A DNA stretch of 64,000 nt from Neobacillus nitrireducens (GTDB lineage: Bacteria; Bacillota; Bacilli; Bacillales; Cytobacillaceae), in assembly GCF_030915405.1 (NCBI RefSeq), contig NZ_CP133262.1, positions 1,488,001-1,552,000 of the forward strand. Reading direction: 5' to 3'. The position numbers were made by a program, and so were the translations under genes. This document shows positions 1-7,210 of the stretch, piece by piece (the first letter of the stretch is position 1; each line of letters begins with the position of its first letter). The notes beneath the pieces are model-generated. The model was not told the origin of the DNA. It worked only from the letters and a program-made list of their open reading frames with translations, and ran no database searches.

Positions 1-119
1 TAGTAAGTAATACAATAAATAGAATAGGCTAAAATAAGAATTTGAATCACCCAAAAATACCATACTCTTTTCAGTAGATTCAGCTTTAAACACATTAACG
101 CCAACACTGATCTGATCAT
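1..119 (-). CDS. 5' end of a membrane protein gene, cut by window edge
   Basis: An open frame begins with ATG at 119 behind AGGAGG at good spacing and runs off the left edge after 39 codons. The peptide has a basic stretch (KLNLLKR) followed by a hydrophobic helix (VWYFWVIQILILAYSIYCI), so it is the N-terminus of a membrane protein with its first segment near residue 20. It lies directly downstream of a secreted-protein gene on the same strand, an arrangement seen where a membrane protein exports or protects against a secreted peptide. The family cannot be named from 39 residues; a permease of an ABC transporter is one possibility. Confidence 0.6.
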   Translation of the reverse strand, partial: MIRSVLALMCLKLNLLKRVWYFWVIQILILAYSIYCITY

Positions 120-149
120 TTACATTCCTCCTGAAAGTGAATATATATT

Positions 150-186
150 CAAAAAAAGGAACCATCAAAGACGATTCCTTTTTTTG
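150..186 (-). terminator. Rho-independent terminator after the 131-residue secreted gene
   Basis: An A-rich/T-rich hairpin (AAAAAAAGGAA paired with TTCCTTTTTTT) lies between the end of the secreted gene at 196 and the next start at 119. It would partly separate the two genes. Confidence 0.7.
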
Positions 187-195
187 ATATTCTAA

Positions 196-591
196 TTAAT
201 AATGATAATCTGAAATTTTCACATAACCATTCGTAATTAGGTAGTCTCCGGTAGCAACTGCACGATACTGACCGGATTCTAATGGTACAGCTCCTCCAAC
301 TGAGTATCCCGGTTTAACTGTTTGAGAATAAACAATATCATCAATTAATAATGCTCTGGAATGTTTTACTTTTGCATACATGGTGTCTTTGTCATCACCA
401 TTATATGCATTCATTGTTGCTTCCCCATCATAGACGGATATCCAGCCACCCTCATTGTAATTGTTAATAGTTAGTGTAGCTTGTGAAGTAACCGTTCCTG
501 CTTTTGCTCCAATAGCTACCATCAACAAAGACATTGCAATTCCAAATAAAACCATATACTTTTTATTTAATACTTTAAGGTTGATTGCCAT
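196..591 (-). CDS. Secreted 131-residue protein, bacteriocin-like context
   Basis: The protein has an N-terminal signal peptide: basic MAINLKVLNKKY, a hydrophobic core, then an AKA-G type cleavage site near residue 31. The mature ~100 residues have alternating polar/hydrophobic, Gly/Tyr-rich sequence typical of beta structure and contain no cysteine. ATG at 591 follows AAAGGAGGTG. I do not recognise the family. Small size, secretion, a downstream membrane protein and a nearby SOS-boxed sigma gene resemble bacteriocin loci, but this is inference; it could be any small extracytoplasmic protein. A GTTGTCAAATT motif shared with two neighbouring genes lies about 50 bp upstream. Confidence 0.75.
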   Translation of the reverse strand: MAINLKVLNKKYMVLFGIAMSLLMVAIGAKAGTVTSQATLTINNYNEGGWISVYDGEATMNAYNGDDKDTMYAKVKHSRALLIDDIVYSQTVKPGYSVGGAVPLESGQYRAVATGDYLITNGYVKISDYHY

Positions 592-638
592 TTGTATTCA
601 CCTCCTTTCATTTAAAGATAATAAAATACTCCTAATTT

Positions 639-649
639 AATTTGACAAC
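639..649 (-). promoter_or_regulatory. Shared upstream motif GTTGTCAAATT
   Basis: On the minus strand GTTGTCAAATT lies 48 bp before the start of the secreted 131-residue gene. Near-identical GTTGTTA motifs lie at a like distance before the glutaredoxin and the 61-residue genes. It may be a -35-like element for the local alternative sigma factor, or a regulator site. No matching -10 with constant spacing could be fixed. Confidence 0.35.
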
Positions 650-668
650 TGCTTCAATAATTTTTTGA

Positions 669-739
669 AGGCAGTACCCAGATTTGAACTGGGGTTCAAG
701 GTTTTGCAGACCTTTGCCTTACCACTTGGCTATACTGCC
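669..739 (-). tRNA. tRNA-Cys (GCA)
   Basis: Read on the minus strand, this 71-nt stretch folds into a full cloverleaf. The acceptor stem is GGCAGTA/TACTGCC (7 perfect pairs), the D stem GCC/GGC, the anticodon stem AAGGT/ACCTT with loop CTGCAAA giving anticodon GCA, and the T stem CCCAG/CTGGG with loop TTCAAAT. The discriminator base is T(U), as usual for cysteine tRNA, and CCA is not encoded. It is a lone tRNA, not in an rRNA-linked array, placed directly after a glutaredoxin-like gene within accessory DNA, so it is probably a second tRNA-Cys carried by the mobile region. Confidence 0.93.
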
Positions 740-744
740 ACTGG

Positions 745-772
745 AAAGTTAGGAATGGCTAGTCCTAACTTT
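745..772 (-). terminator. Strong hairpin between glutaredoxin gene and tRNA-Cys
   Basis: AAAGTTAGGA pairs perfectly with TCCTAACTTT around an 8-nt loop. It overlaps the last base of the glutaredoxin stop codon and ends 5 bp before the tRNA. It can end the upstream transcript or act as a processing site separating mRNA from tRNA. T-tracts are short on the minus strand, so efficiency is uncertain. Confidence 0.55.
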
Positions 773-1017
773 TAATTAATTAACAACTCTTCCAGCTTTC
801 TTTGATTAAAACCCCTAACAATCGTGTCTTTGCCGTTACTTTTAATAACAATTAGAGGAACACCTACTCCATTCAAATCATTGAATTCTTGCTCATGTTC
901 TAAACTATTAATGATGTTACGTTCTTCGTATTGAATTTGATTTGTTTCCATCCACTTTTTTAGATTTATACAAAAAATACAATTAGACATGGTATAAACT
1001 ATGATTTTTTTCTCCAA
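772..1017 (-). CDS. Glutaredoxin-like thiol-disulfide protein
   Basis: This 81-residue protein matches the glutaredoxin fold. A beta strand (KKIIVYTMS) leads to the redox motif C-I-F-C at residues 13-16, and a Gly-Val-Gly-Val-Pro stretch near residue 52 supplies the cis-proline typical of thioredoxin-fold proteins (TVP/GVP). Such proteins reduce disulfides or mixed thiols. The start is TTG at 1017, eight bases after AAAGGAG. The next gene downstream is a tRNA-Cys and the upstream gene is an RsoA-like sigma subunit. A GTTGTTAAATT motif lies about 50 bp upstream. The active pair suggests a dithiol enzyme; its substrate is unknown. Confidence 0.82.
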   Translation of the reverse strand: MEKKIIVYTMSNCIFCINLKKWMETNQIQYEERNIINSLEHEQEFNDLNGVGVPLIVIKSNGKDTIVRGFNQRKLEELLIN

Positions 1018-1062
1018 GTTTTCATCTCCTTTCTTATACTTTTTAAAGAATAATAACTTTCA

Positions 1063-1073
1063 AATTTAACAAC
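1063..1073 (-). promoter_or_regulatory. Shared upstream motif GTTGTTAAATT
   Basis: On the minus strand this motif lies about 46 bp before the glutaredoxin start and is followed by an AT-rich ATTATTCTTTAAA stretch. It is one of three similar motifs before minus-strand genes in the first 2.3 kb. Confidence 0.35.
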
Positions 1074-1080
1074 CCTAACG

Positions 1081-1323
1081 TTAAGAAATTTTATTTTGCA
1101 CCATTTCTTGAAACTCCCAAAAGCCAACCACTTTGTCCAAATCGTACATTTTAATCAAATTCACCAACTTAATCTGAAGTTCTTGTTCCAGGTCATCTCT
1201 ATTTTGTAAACCAGTTTGGAGCAGAGTCTTTTTTATTTTAGGTTTGAATATCTTTAACACCTTTTCAATTGCCTCATTATCTTCTTTTGATTTAATTGCT
1301 AATTGATATAAAGTTTTTTCCAT
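1081..1323 (-). CDS. rsoA: RsoA-like sigma factor subunit
   Basis: This 80-residue protein matches Bacillus subtilis RsoA (79 residues), the region-2-bearing partner that combines with SigO to form a split sigma factor. Visible hallmarks are KPKIKKTLLQTGLQNRDDLEQEL, the region 2.1-2.2-like helix with DDLEQEL, and a C-terminal GFWEFQE stretch. ATG at 1323 follows AGGGGCGATTTAC. It sits 35 bp after the SigO-like gene, so the two are cotranscribed. In B. subtilis the pair activates acid-stress genes; here the targets are probably local. Family assignment rests on recalled sequence similarity and gene pairing. Confidence 0.8.
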   Translation of the reverse strand: MEKTLYQLAIKSKEDNEAIEKVLKIFKPKIKKTLLQTGLQNRDDLEQELQIKLVNLIKMYDLDKVVGFWEFQEMVQNKIS

Positions 1324-1358
1324 GTAAATCGCCCCTAATCTATTTTGAATTACATAGT

Positions 1359-1949
1359 TTATTTCCCTGAATTTCCTTCAATATACTTCCGGACTTTCTT
1401 CAACGCTTTACTACGTGACTTAGAAACCGCTTGTTGTGATTTGTTTAAAAGAATACTAACTTCTGAATCTGTAAATCCTTTTACATACACAAGGTACAAA
1501 ATTTTCCTTTGATTGGATGTTATGTCCTGTAACGCCTTATAAAGGTTGGAATCGATTATATAATCTAAAAGATTATATGATTCTATTTCGAAATCTTCGC
1601 GATGCTCGGCTAAGTCCTTATAGGATATCTCCGAATTATCTCCTATAGGTTGATCTAACGTTATTGGAAAACGATAATTTGTTTCTCGAATCTTTTTATC
1701 TAAATTAATCCCATGAAAGTAAAGTGTTGAAGATACATATGCAGTAAAACGAATATAAAAATAAAAAGCCCGAAATGTCTGGTCTAACAGTTCTTGGTTT
1801 TGCAAAGTCGGATAACAAATGGACTTTTTTAATAATTGATAATTCTCTTCCTTAGATAAAAAAGCTTTAATTACTGGATTATTTAAAAATTCTTCATTTT
1901 CCTTGATAAATCCGAAAAATTTATCGCAACAATCTTCTTTATTTTCCAT
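1359..1949 (-). CDS. sigO: SigO-like sigma factor subunit with region 4
   Basis: This 196-residue protein resembles B. subtilis SigO (YvrI). A NPVIKAFLSK segment near residues 24-33 matches the family N-terminus, and residues ~140-188 form sigma region 4: ITSNQRKILYLVYVKGFTDSEV then the helix-turn-helix LLNKSQQAVSKSRSKALKK. A canonical region 2 is lacking, which fits the split-sigma arrangement with the next gene, RsoA. The N-terminus is about 20 residues longer than I recall for SigO and holds a Cys-Cys pair. The ATG has only a weak ribosome site. A perfect LexA box lies 19 bp upstream, implying DNA-damage induction. Confidence 0.82.
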   Translation of the reverse strand: MENKEDCCDKFFGFIKENEEFLNNPVIKAFLSKEENYQLLKKSICYPTLQNQELLDQTFRAFYFYIRFTAYVSSTLYFHGINLDKKIRETNYRFPITLDQPIGDNSEISYKDLAEHREDFEIESYNLLDYIIDSNLYKALQDITSNQRKILYLVYVKGFTDSEVSILLNKSQQAVSKSRSKALKKVRKYIEGNSGK

Positions 1950-1967
1950 TTTTAAAACCAGCTTTCT

Positions 1968-1981
1968 GGAACGTATGTTCG
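1968..1981 (-). promoter_or_regulatory. LexA (SOS) box before the SigO-like gene
   Basis: The minus-strand sequence CGAACATACGTTCC fits every position of the Bacillus LexA/DinR consensus CGAACRNRYGTTYC. It lies 19 bp upstream of the sigO-like ATG, in the only spacer long enough for its promoter, so bound LexA would block this transcript. No other match was seen upstream of the neighbouring genes. Confidence 0.8.
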
Positions 1982-2040
1982 AATTTAGTATAAAAAAATT
2001 TTACACTATTATCATGATTAATTCATAGAATAAAAGTAGA

Positions 2041-2226
2041 TTATTTTTCCTTTTTTTGAATTAATTCACAAAATGCTCTAATTTCATTAGATGTTTTGGT
2101 TGCAGACTTTACTAATTCTGCTAAGAATTCTTTTTCCTCATTAGTAACAGCATCATTTAAACAATTTGTATAGAAGGCTTGTGTCCGCCTAGCTTCACAA
2201 AAACACTGTAATAACTTCATAGACAT
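2041..2226 (-). CDS. Small 61-residue protein of unknown function
   Basis: ATG at 2226 lies 9 bases after GAGGTG; a TTG at 2229 just upstream is the alternative. The product is mostly helical, with Cys residues in KLLQCFCEARR, YTNCL and RAFCEL, that is four cysteines in 61 residues, and acidic/basic helices (TNEEKEFLAELVKS). It has no signal peptide or membrane segment. It is the first gene of the minus-strand group that includes the SigO/RsoA pair and the glutaredoxin, and shares the GTTGTTA upstream motif. The richness in cysteine next to a glutaredoxin and a tRNA-Cys is notable. Family not recognised. Confidence 0.6.
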   Translation of the reverse strand: MSMKLLQCFCEARRTQAFYTNCLNDAVTNEEKEFLAELVKSATKTSNEIRAFCELIQKKEK

Positions 2227-2286
2227 CAATTAGATCACCTCGTATATAACTTTTACACCTATTAAATAAAGAAAGGTTTAGCGAAT

Positions 2287-2297
2287 AAATAACAACC
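2287..2297 (-). promoter_or_regulatory. Shared upstream motif GGGTTGTTATT
   Basis: On the minus strand GGGTTGTTATT lies about 61 bp before the 61-residue gene. It repeats the GTTGTTA core found before the glutaredoxin and the secreted 131-residue genes, with an AT-rich stretch (TTTATTTAATA) nearer the gene. Confidence 0.35.
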
Positions 2298-2372
2298 CTT
2301 TCCAAAAGGTTTACAGTTTTTCTCCAAAAATTTAATATAAACATATTCCGATCTTTACATTTATTTAAAATA

Positions 2373-2503
2373 TTCCCTGAAACGAACGTTTTAGGGAATT
2401 TTTTTGCACGCTTATATTTACATAGTTTTGAACTGTTTACCGTTCCCTAAACTATTCCCTTTAACTTTTTCCCTAAAATTGACGGTACATCTGTATTAGG
2501 GAA
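2373..2503 (+). other. Putative res site for the Tn3-type resolvase
   Basis: This spacer upstream of tnpR holds repeated half-sites TTCCCT/AGGGAA. A compact inverted repeat is at 2373-2398 (TTCCCT...AGGGAA, with central ACGAACGT), extra TTCCCTAAAC copies lie near 2443-2460, and a wide pair lies at 2469-2503. Three clustered inverted sites next to a serine resolvase gene are the standard layout of a Tn3-family resolution site. They probably also autoregulate tnpR. Confidence 0.7.
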
Positions 2504-2528
2504 TAATTAATTTCAGGAGGGGCATAGA

Positions 2529-3083
2529 ATGGGGGAAATTTTTGGATATGCCCGAGTTTCTACTAAAGATCAAAATTTAGAATTACAAATGGATGCCTTA
2601 CAAAAAGCTGGTGCAGCTGTTATCTACAAGGAAAAAATGACGGGCACAAAAAAAGAGCGTTTAGAATTAGAGCAACTCTTAAAAGCAATAAGTGAAGGAG
2701 ATACAGTGGTTGTCTATAAACTAGATCGTATCTCAAGATCTACCAAGCACTTAATTGAATTAGCAGAAACCTTTGAGGAAAGAAAAGTGAATTTTGTTTC
2801 TATAAGTGACAACATTGATACGTCAACTGCAATGGGTCGTTTTTTCTTCCGTACCATGGCAAGTATTGCTGAGTTAGAACGGGATATCATCAGTGAACGC
2901 ACTAAAGCAGGATTACAATCTGCAAGAATTAGAGGTAGAAATGGCGGAAGACCAATTAAGGATCCAAAATTAGTAGAACGAGCATTAAAACTACATGCTT
3001 CTAAGGAGTACAGTATAAAAGAGATTTCAGATATGACTGGTGTTAGTAAATCTGTATTGTATCGAGCTATAGAACGTATATAG
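2529..3083 (+). CDS. tnpR: Serine resolvase TnpR
   Basis: The 184-residue protein has the usual length of Tn3-family resolvases. The N-terminal catalytic domain begins with FGYARVSTKDQNLELQ, placing the nucleophilic serine at residue 11 in the YxRVS motif. The LDRISRS motif near residue 68 and the SIAELERDIISERTKAGL helix E region follow. The C-terminal helix-turn-helix (SIKEISDMTGVSKSVLYRAI) binds the res subsites. It resolves the cointegrates made by TnpA by recombining two res sites. ATG at 2529 follows CAGGAGGGG. The transposase gene begins 21 bp later, so they form one operon. Confidence 0.95.
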   Translation: MGEIFGYARVSTKDQNLELQMDALQKAGAAVIYKEKMTGTKKERLELEQLLKAISEGDTVVVYKLDRISRSTKHLIELAETFEERKVNFVSISDNIDTSTAMGRFFFRTMASIAELERDIISERTKAGLQSARIRGRNGGRPIKDPKLVERALKLHASKEYSIKEISDMTGVSKSVLYRAIERI

Positions 3084-3104
3084 AAATGAACAGGAGGCAC
3101 TATC

Positions 3105-6062
3105 TTGTATTTGAGAGCAAGAGAACTACTTACACCTGAACAACGCATAGATTTCATGACAATTCCAGCTGATATTAGTGAGTGGGAAATAGCTACCTCC
3201 TACACTTTATCACCACATGATTTAGAAGTGATTAAACGTCGAAGACGAGACTATAATCGACTTGGATTTGCCGTTCAGTTATGTCTGTTTCGCTTTCCGG
3301 GATGGACATTATCGGATGTTAAAGAAATACCTAAGTCAGTTTTACGGTTTATTGCCAATCAAATTAAGGTTGATCCCTTGGAATTTCAATCATATGCCGA
3401 ACGGGAACAAACTAAGCATGAACATATGGTTGAAATTCGGAAAGAGTATGGTTATAAGAACTTCTCAACAAGAGAATATCGTAACATCTCTTCTTCTTTA
3501 CTAAGTCATGCAATGGAAAATGAGAACTCAATGTATTTGATTAGGACGGCTATCGAAGAAATGAAGAAGCGAAAAATTATTCTTCCAGCTATGTCGACTA
3601 TTGAACGTCTGGTTTGGCAAACACGTCATCGAGCTGAACAAAAAATATATAAGATATTATCGCGGTCTCTATCCTCTTTGCAAAAGGAAAGTTTGATCCT
3701 AATGACGGAGCCTACTCTGGATAGTGGAAAAACACCTCTTGCTTGGTTAAAAGAAATCCCAGGACAATCTTCACCTGATGCCTTCTTAAAAGTCATTGAA
3801 CGATTAGAGTATGTGAAAAAACTTGAGTTATCTATTGATTGTAATGACATACACCCGAACAGGCTTCTTCAATTGTCGCGTTTAGGTGCGCGATATGAAC
3901 CTCATTCCTTCCGAAGATTTAATGAGTCTAAAAAATATGCCATTCTTGTGGCTTATCTCTTAAATCTTAGTCAAGACTTAATTGATCAAGCCATTGAAAT
4001 CCACGATCGCCAAATTATGATCTTGCAGTCAAAGGGCCGTAAGGCCCAAGAAGAAATGCAGAGACAAAACGGTAAAACAATTAATGAAAAAATCATACAG
4101 TTTGCTGACATCGGTACTGCACTAATAAAGGCAAGAAATGAAGGATTGGATCCGTTTACTACATTGGAAACCGTCATGTCCTGGGAGAAAATGATTGCAT
4201 CGGTGGAAGAGGCCAAACAATTATCACGTCCTATCGACTATGATTATTTAGATCTTTTAGAAAGACGATTTTTTTATCTTCGAAAATATACGCCTACCTT
4301 ACTTAAATCACTAGAATTTCAATCGACCCAATCAGCAAAACCATTGATAGAAGCACTAGATATTATTAAAAATATGAATGATTCAGGTAAACGAAAAGTT
4401 CCAGAAGGAGCTCCTCTTGGGTTTGTCTCTAACCGGTGGCAGAAACACGTATATGACGAGGATGGAAGCATCAATCGACATTATTATGAAATGGCAGCAT
4501 TAACTGAATTACGAAATCATATTCGATCTGGAGATGTATCTGTTCGAGGCAGTAAACAACATAAAGATTTTGAAGAGTATCTAATTCCAAAAGAAGAATG
4601 GTTAGAAACTGGATTACATCATAATCGCCTTGCTGTAGGCAGTTCTGCTGAAGAATATTTGACCGAAAGAATGGATTCTCTACGAAAACGGCTGCAAGCC
4701 ATGTCCGATAACGTTGATGAACTAGAGGGTGTCAGTATAGATAAGGGAAAATTTCGCATTGACCGTCTCGAAAAGGATACTCCAGAAGAAGCGAAGACGT
4801 TTAGTTCATCCCTATACAGCATGTTGCCACGGATAAAACTAACGGATCTGCTAATGGAAGTTGCAAGTTGGACAGGTTTTGATGAACAATTTATTCATGC
4901 TTCTTCAAGCCGTCCTCCCAAAGGAGAGGAAAAGTCGATCTTATTGGCCACGCTAATGGCGATGGGGACAAATATTGGCTTAACAAAGATGGCAGATGCT
5001 ACACCCGGAATTACCTATCACCAAATGGCTCATGCTTCTCAGTGGCGTCTTTATGATGATGCGATGAATAAAGCTCAGGCAACACTTGTGAATTTCCATC
5101 ATCAGCTTGCTTTATCTTCATATTGGGGAGATGGAAGTACTTCCTCTTCAGATGGTATGAGAGTACAAGTTGGCGTGTCTTCTCTACATGCAGAATCAAA
5201 TCCTCATTATGGTTCTGGTAAAGGAGCTACGATTTATCGCTTTACAAGTGATCAGTTTTCTTCTTACTACACAAAAGTCATTAATACCAACGCTCGTGAC
5301 GCAGTTCATGTGATAGATGGGTTGCTGCATCATGAATCTGAATTGAATATTGAAGAACATTATACAGACACGGCTGGTTATACCGATCAAGTTTTTGGAC
5401 TGAGCCATCTACTTGGTTTTCGTTTTGCACCTCGCCTTCGAGATCTGTCTGATACTCGACTATATGTAATAGATAAACCTGGTGAGTTTCCAACAATAGA
5501 AAAATTACTACGAGGGCGTATTAATACAAAGGTTATTCTAGAAAACTATGATGATGTTTTACGTCTAGCCCACTCCATTCGGGAAGGGAAAGTTTCTGGT
5601 TCACTTATTATGGGAAAGTTGGGGTCCTATTCAAGGCAAAATCGTTTGGCTACAGCACTCCGTGAAATGGGTAGGATTAAAAAAACAATCTTCATATTAG
5701 ACTATATTTCAAATGAAGCAATACGTCGTCGAATTCAACGAGGGTTAAACAAAGGGGAGGCTATGAATGCCTTAGCACGAGCCTTATTTTTTGGAAAACG
5801 AGGTGAACTCAGGGAAAGAGCGTTACAAGACCAGCTTCAACGTGCAAGTGCATTAAATATCATCATTAATGCTATCACTGTATGGAATACAGTTTATCTC
5901 ACAGAAGCAACAAAAGTTCTAAGTGAAAAAGGGATACTACGAGAGCAAATGATAAAACATATTTCACCATTAGGATGGGAACACATTAATTTCTTAGGAG
6001 AGTATACTTTTGACATAAAAAAAATGACAGGACTCAACTCTTTAAGACCATTAGATCGATAA
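3105..6062 (+). CDS. tnpA: Tn3-family transposase TnpA
   Basis: At 985 residues this is full length for the Tn3 family and shows no internal stop. The N-terminal DNA-binding domain starts with LTPEQRIDFMTIP. The DDE nuclease core includes WGDGSTSSSDGMR near residue 677, HVIDGLLHHE near 738 and the LNKGEAMNALARALFFGKRGELRER block near 880-905. It cuts the 38-39-bp terminal repeats and drives replicative transposition. The start is TTG at 3105, seven bases after AGGAGG. The intact frame and matching right repeat suggest it may still be active if a left repeat exists. Confidence 0.95.
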   Translation: MYLRARELLTPEQRIDFMTIPADISEWEIATSYTLSPHDLEVIKRRRRDYNRLGFAVQLCLFRFPGWTLSDVKEIPKSVLRFIANQIKVDPLEFQSYAEREQTKHEHMVEIRKEYGYKNFSTREYRNISSSLLSHAMENENSMYLIRTAIEEMKKRKIILPAMSTIERLVWQTRHRAEQKIYKILSRSLSSLQKESLILMTEPTLDSGKTPLAWLKEIPGQSSPDAFLKVIERLEYVKKLELSIDCNDIHPNRLLQLSRLGARYEPHSFRRFNESKKYAILVAYLLNLSQDLIDQAIEIHDRQIMILQSKGRKAQEEMQRQNGKTINEKIIQFADIGTALIKARNEGLDPFTTLETVMSWEKMIASVEEAKQLSRPIDYDYLDLLERRFFYLRKYTPTLLKSLEFQSTQSAKPLIEALDIIKNMNDSGKRKVPEGAPLGFVSNRWQKHVYDEDGSINRHYYEMAALTELRNHIRSGDVSVRGSKQHKDFEEYLIPKEEWLETGLHHNRLAVGSSAEEYLTERMDSLRKRLQAMSDNVDELEGVSIDKGKFRIDRLEKDTPEEAKTFSSSLYSMLPRIKLTDLLMEVASWTGFDEQFIHASSSRPPKGEEKSILLATLMAMGTNIGLTKMADATPGITYHQMAHASQWRLYDDAMNKAQATLVNFHHQLALSSYWGDGSTSSSDGMRVQVGVSSLHAESNPHYGSGKGATIYRFTSDQFSSYYTKVINTNARDAVHVIDGLLHHESELNIEEHYTDTAGYTDQVFGLSHLLGFRFAPRLRDLSDTRLYVIDKPGEFPTIEKLLRGRINTKVILENYDDVLRLAHSIREGKVSGSLIMGKLGSYSRQNRLATALREMGRIKKTIFILDYISNEAIRRRIQRGLNKGEAMNALARALFFGKRGELRERALQDQLQRASALNIIINAITVWNTVYLTEATKVLSEKGILREQMIKHISPLGWEHINFLGEYTFDIKKMTGLNSLRPLDR

Positions 6063-6070
6063 ACTCCTGA

Positions 6071-6106
6071 GCCGGTACCCTTAGAGTAAAGGATATCGGT
6101 TTTTTA
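6071..6106 (+). terminator. Terminator after tnpA
   Basis: AGCCGGTACCCTTA pairs with TAAAGGATATCGGT and is followed by six T residues. Similar hairpins follow the decayed tnpA copy at 8094 and stand alone at 15035. Confidence 0.75.
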
Positions 6107-6121
6107 TATGGTAAAAAATGT

Positions 6122-6160
6122 CTTAACGTGGGTTTTATGTCAAAATGTTGGCGGTACCCC
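6122..6160 (-). repeat. Right terminal inverted repeat of the Tn3 element
   Basis: Read inward on the minus strand it starts GGGGTACCGCCAACATTTTG and ends CACGTTAAG, matching the Tn3-family pattern of GGGG at the tip and TAAG at the inner end, and close to the Tn4430 repeat as I recall it. It defines the transposon's right edge. Confidence 0.8.
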
Positions 6161-6299
6161 TATTATTTTGTGTGTCAGTCAGTGCAATTTAAGGTGGAGA
6201 ACTAGTTCTTAAGTTCGTTTCGCCCTGGTAGTGCGTTTTTAATTATTTAATGATGTCAGATATAATCTATAATATTACAATTCTTTTCTAAAAAACGTA

Positions 6300-6335
6300 A
6301 AAAGCCATACCTACAAAAACGAGGATGACTTTTTA
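6300..6335 (-). terminator. Terminator after the 225-residue secreted gene
   Basis: AAAAAG.CAT.CCT pairs with AGGATG.CTTTTT across a short A-rich loop. It lies 50 bp beyond the stop codon of the minus-strand gene ending at 6385. Flanking A and T tracts allow use in both directions. Confidence 0.55.
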
Positions 6336-6384
6336 TTTTTTATTCTATAAAACATTCTACTAAAGTTATTTCTATTTTTAAATT

Positions 6385-7062
6385 TTAATACACGGAATAT
6401 GTAAAATTAAATGACACATTTTTACGCATATATATTTCAGAACCATATGAAGCAGATATACTAAAACCAGCTGCTTCCCAACCAGCTTGACCTGAAACGG
6501 TTGTTTTAACTTCAAAAGTTGTAGCACCTACAGTTTGAATTTGGGTAGTAGGAAAACTTCCAGTTGATGAGATGGTGTCTGCATTTGAATTCACTAATTG
6601 GTGTACCCCAGAAACAGTCGACCAGTTATTACTTAAAACACTTTGTATTTGAACAAAAGAACCAGAAGTATATACTGACATTCTTGTAGTTAATTTGGCA
6701 CTTGCCGAACCTGCCTTTTTGGTTTGGCTAGCTTCCCTTATAACAGTACCAGTGGTAGCCATTGCTGCCATTGTTTTAGTGCTTGGCACTATATCTTCAA
6801 CTTTATATGTATCTAAAAGTTCATTTGTATTTTTATCATAGACATTAATTTCCCCAACTCTATTATCACTTGAAACAGATTTCTCCATCCTCACAGTTTC
6901 TTTATCATAAGGAATAACAAAATAAGTCCCTTTTATATTCTCCTTAAAACCAATTTGTTTAGTTGGTTCAGCAGCAGATGCTTGGAATGAAAAACCTGTA
7001 CCGAAGAGTGAAACAATTACAGCAAATATAGATGATAGAACCAAAATTTTTACCCTTTTCAT
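6385..7062 (-). CDS. Secreted protein of unknown function, 225 residues
   Basis: The chosen ATG at 7062 follows AGGGGGAATAGT; an upstream ATG at 7104 lacks a ribosome site. The product begins MKRVKILVLSSIFAVIV and has a signal peptide ending ASA-AEP near residue 31. The mature part has a short charged N-domain (to ~residue 90) and a Ser/Thr/Gly-rich, cysteine-free C-terminal domain with repeated beta-type patterns, ending in aromatic NFTYSVY. I do not recognise the family. The gene is divergent from a small membrane protein at 7211 and lies between two transposon ends, so it is accessory. Confidence 0.75.
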   Translation of the reverse strand: MKRVKILVLSSIFAVIVSLFGTGFSFQASAAEPTKQIGFKENIKGTYFVIPYDKETVRMEKSVSSDNRVGEINVYDKNTNELLDTYKVEDIVPSTKTMAAMATTGTVIREASQTKKAGSASAKLTTRMSVYTSGSFVQIQSVLSNNWSTVSGVHQLVNSNADTISSTGSFPTTQIQTVGATTFEVKTTVSGQAGWEAAGFSISASYGSEIYMRKNVSFNFTYSVY

Positions 7063-7210
7063 ACTATTCCCCCTAATTTTGTATTCTATTACATTATTAG
7101 ACATTATTTCTAAAAAGTAAATACATTTTTGTAAAAAAATGATATATTAAGTATAATTATGGGAGGACATTAAATGTTTTCCCATAAAAATTTTTGTGGA
7201 GGAGATATTA

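Larger units (their letters stand above)
2373..6160 (+). mobile_element. Tn3-family transposon core (res-tnpR-tnpA-IRR)
   Basis: The core runs from the res region through resolvase and transposase to a 39-bp right terminal repeat with the family GGGG outer end. Gene order and repeat sequence resemble the Tn4430-type branch, but with a serine resolvase instead of a tyrosine recombinase. No left repeat is visible between 1 and 2373, so the left end lies outside the window, with the SigO/tRNA-Cys genes inside, or has been lost. Confidence 0.8.

Noticed and set aside
2714..3157. 147-codon minus-strand frame opposite tnpR
   Set aside because: Antisense shadow of the resolvase gene, which has all catalytic motifs.
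7062..7104. Upstream ATG extending the 225-residue secreted protein by 14 residues
   Set aside because: It has no ribosome site and would bury the signal peptide; the ATG after AGGGGGAATAGT fits better.
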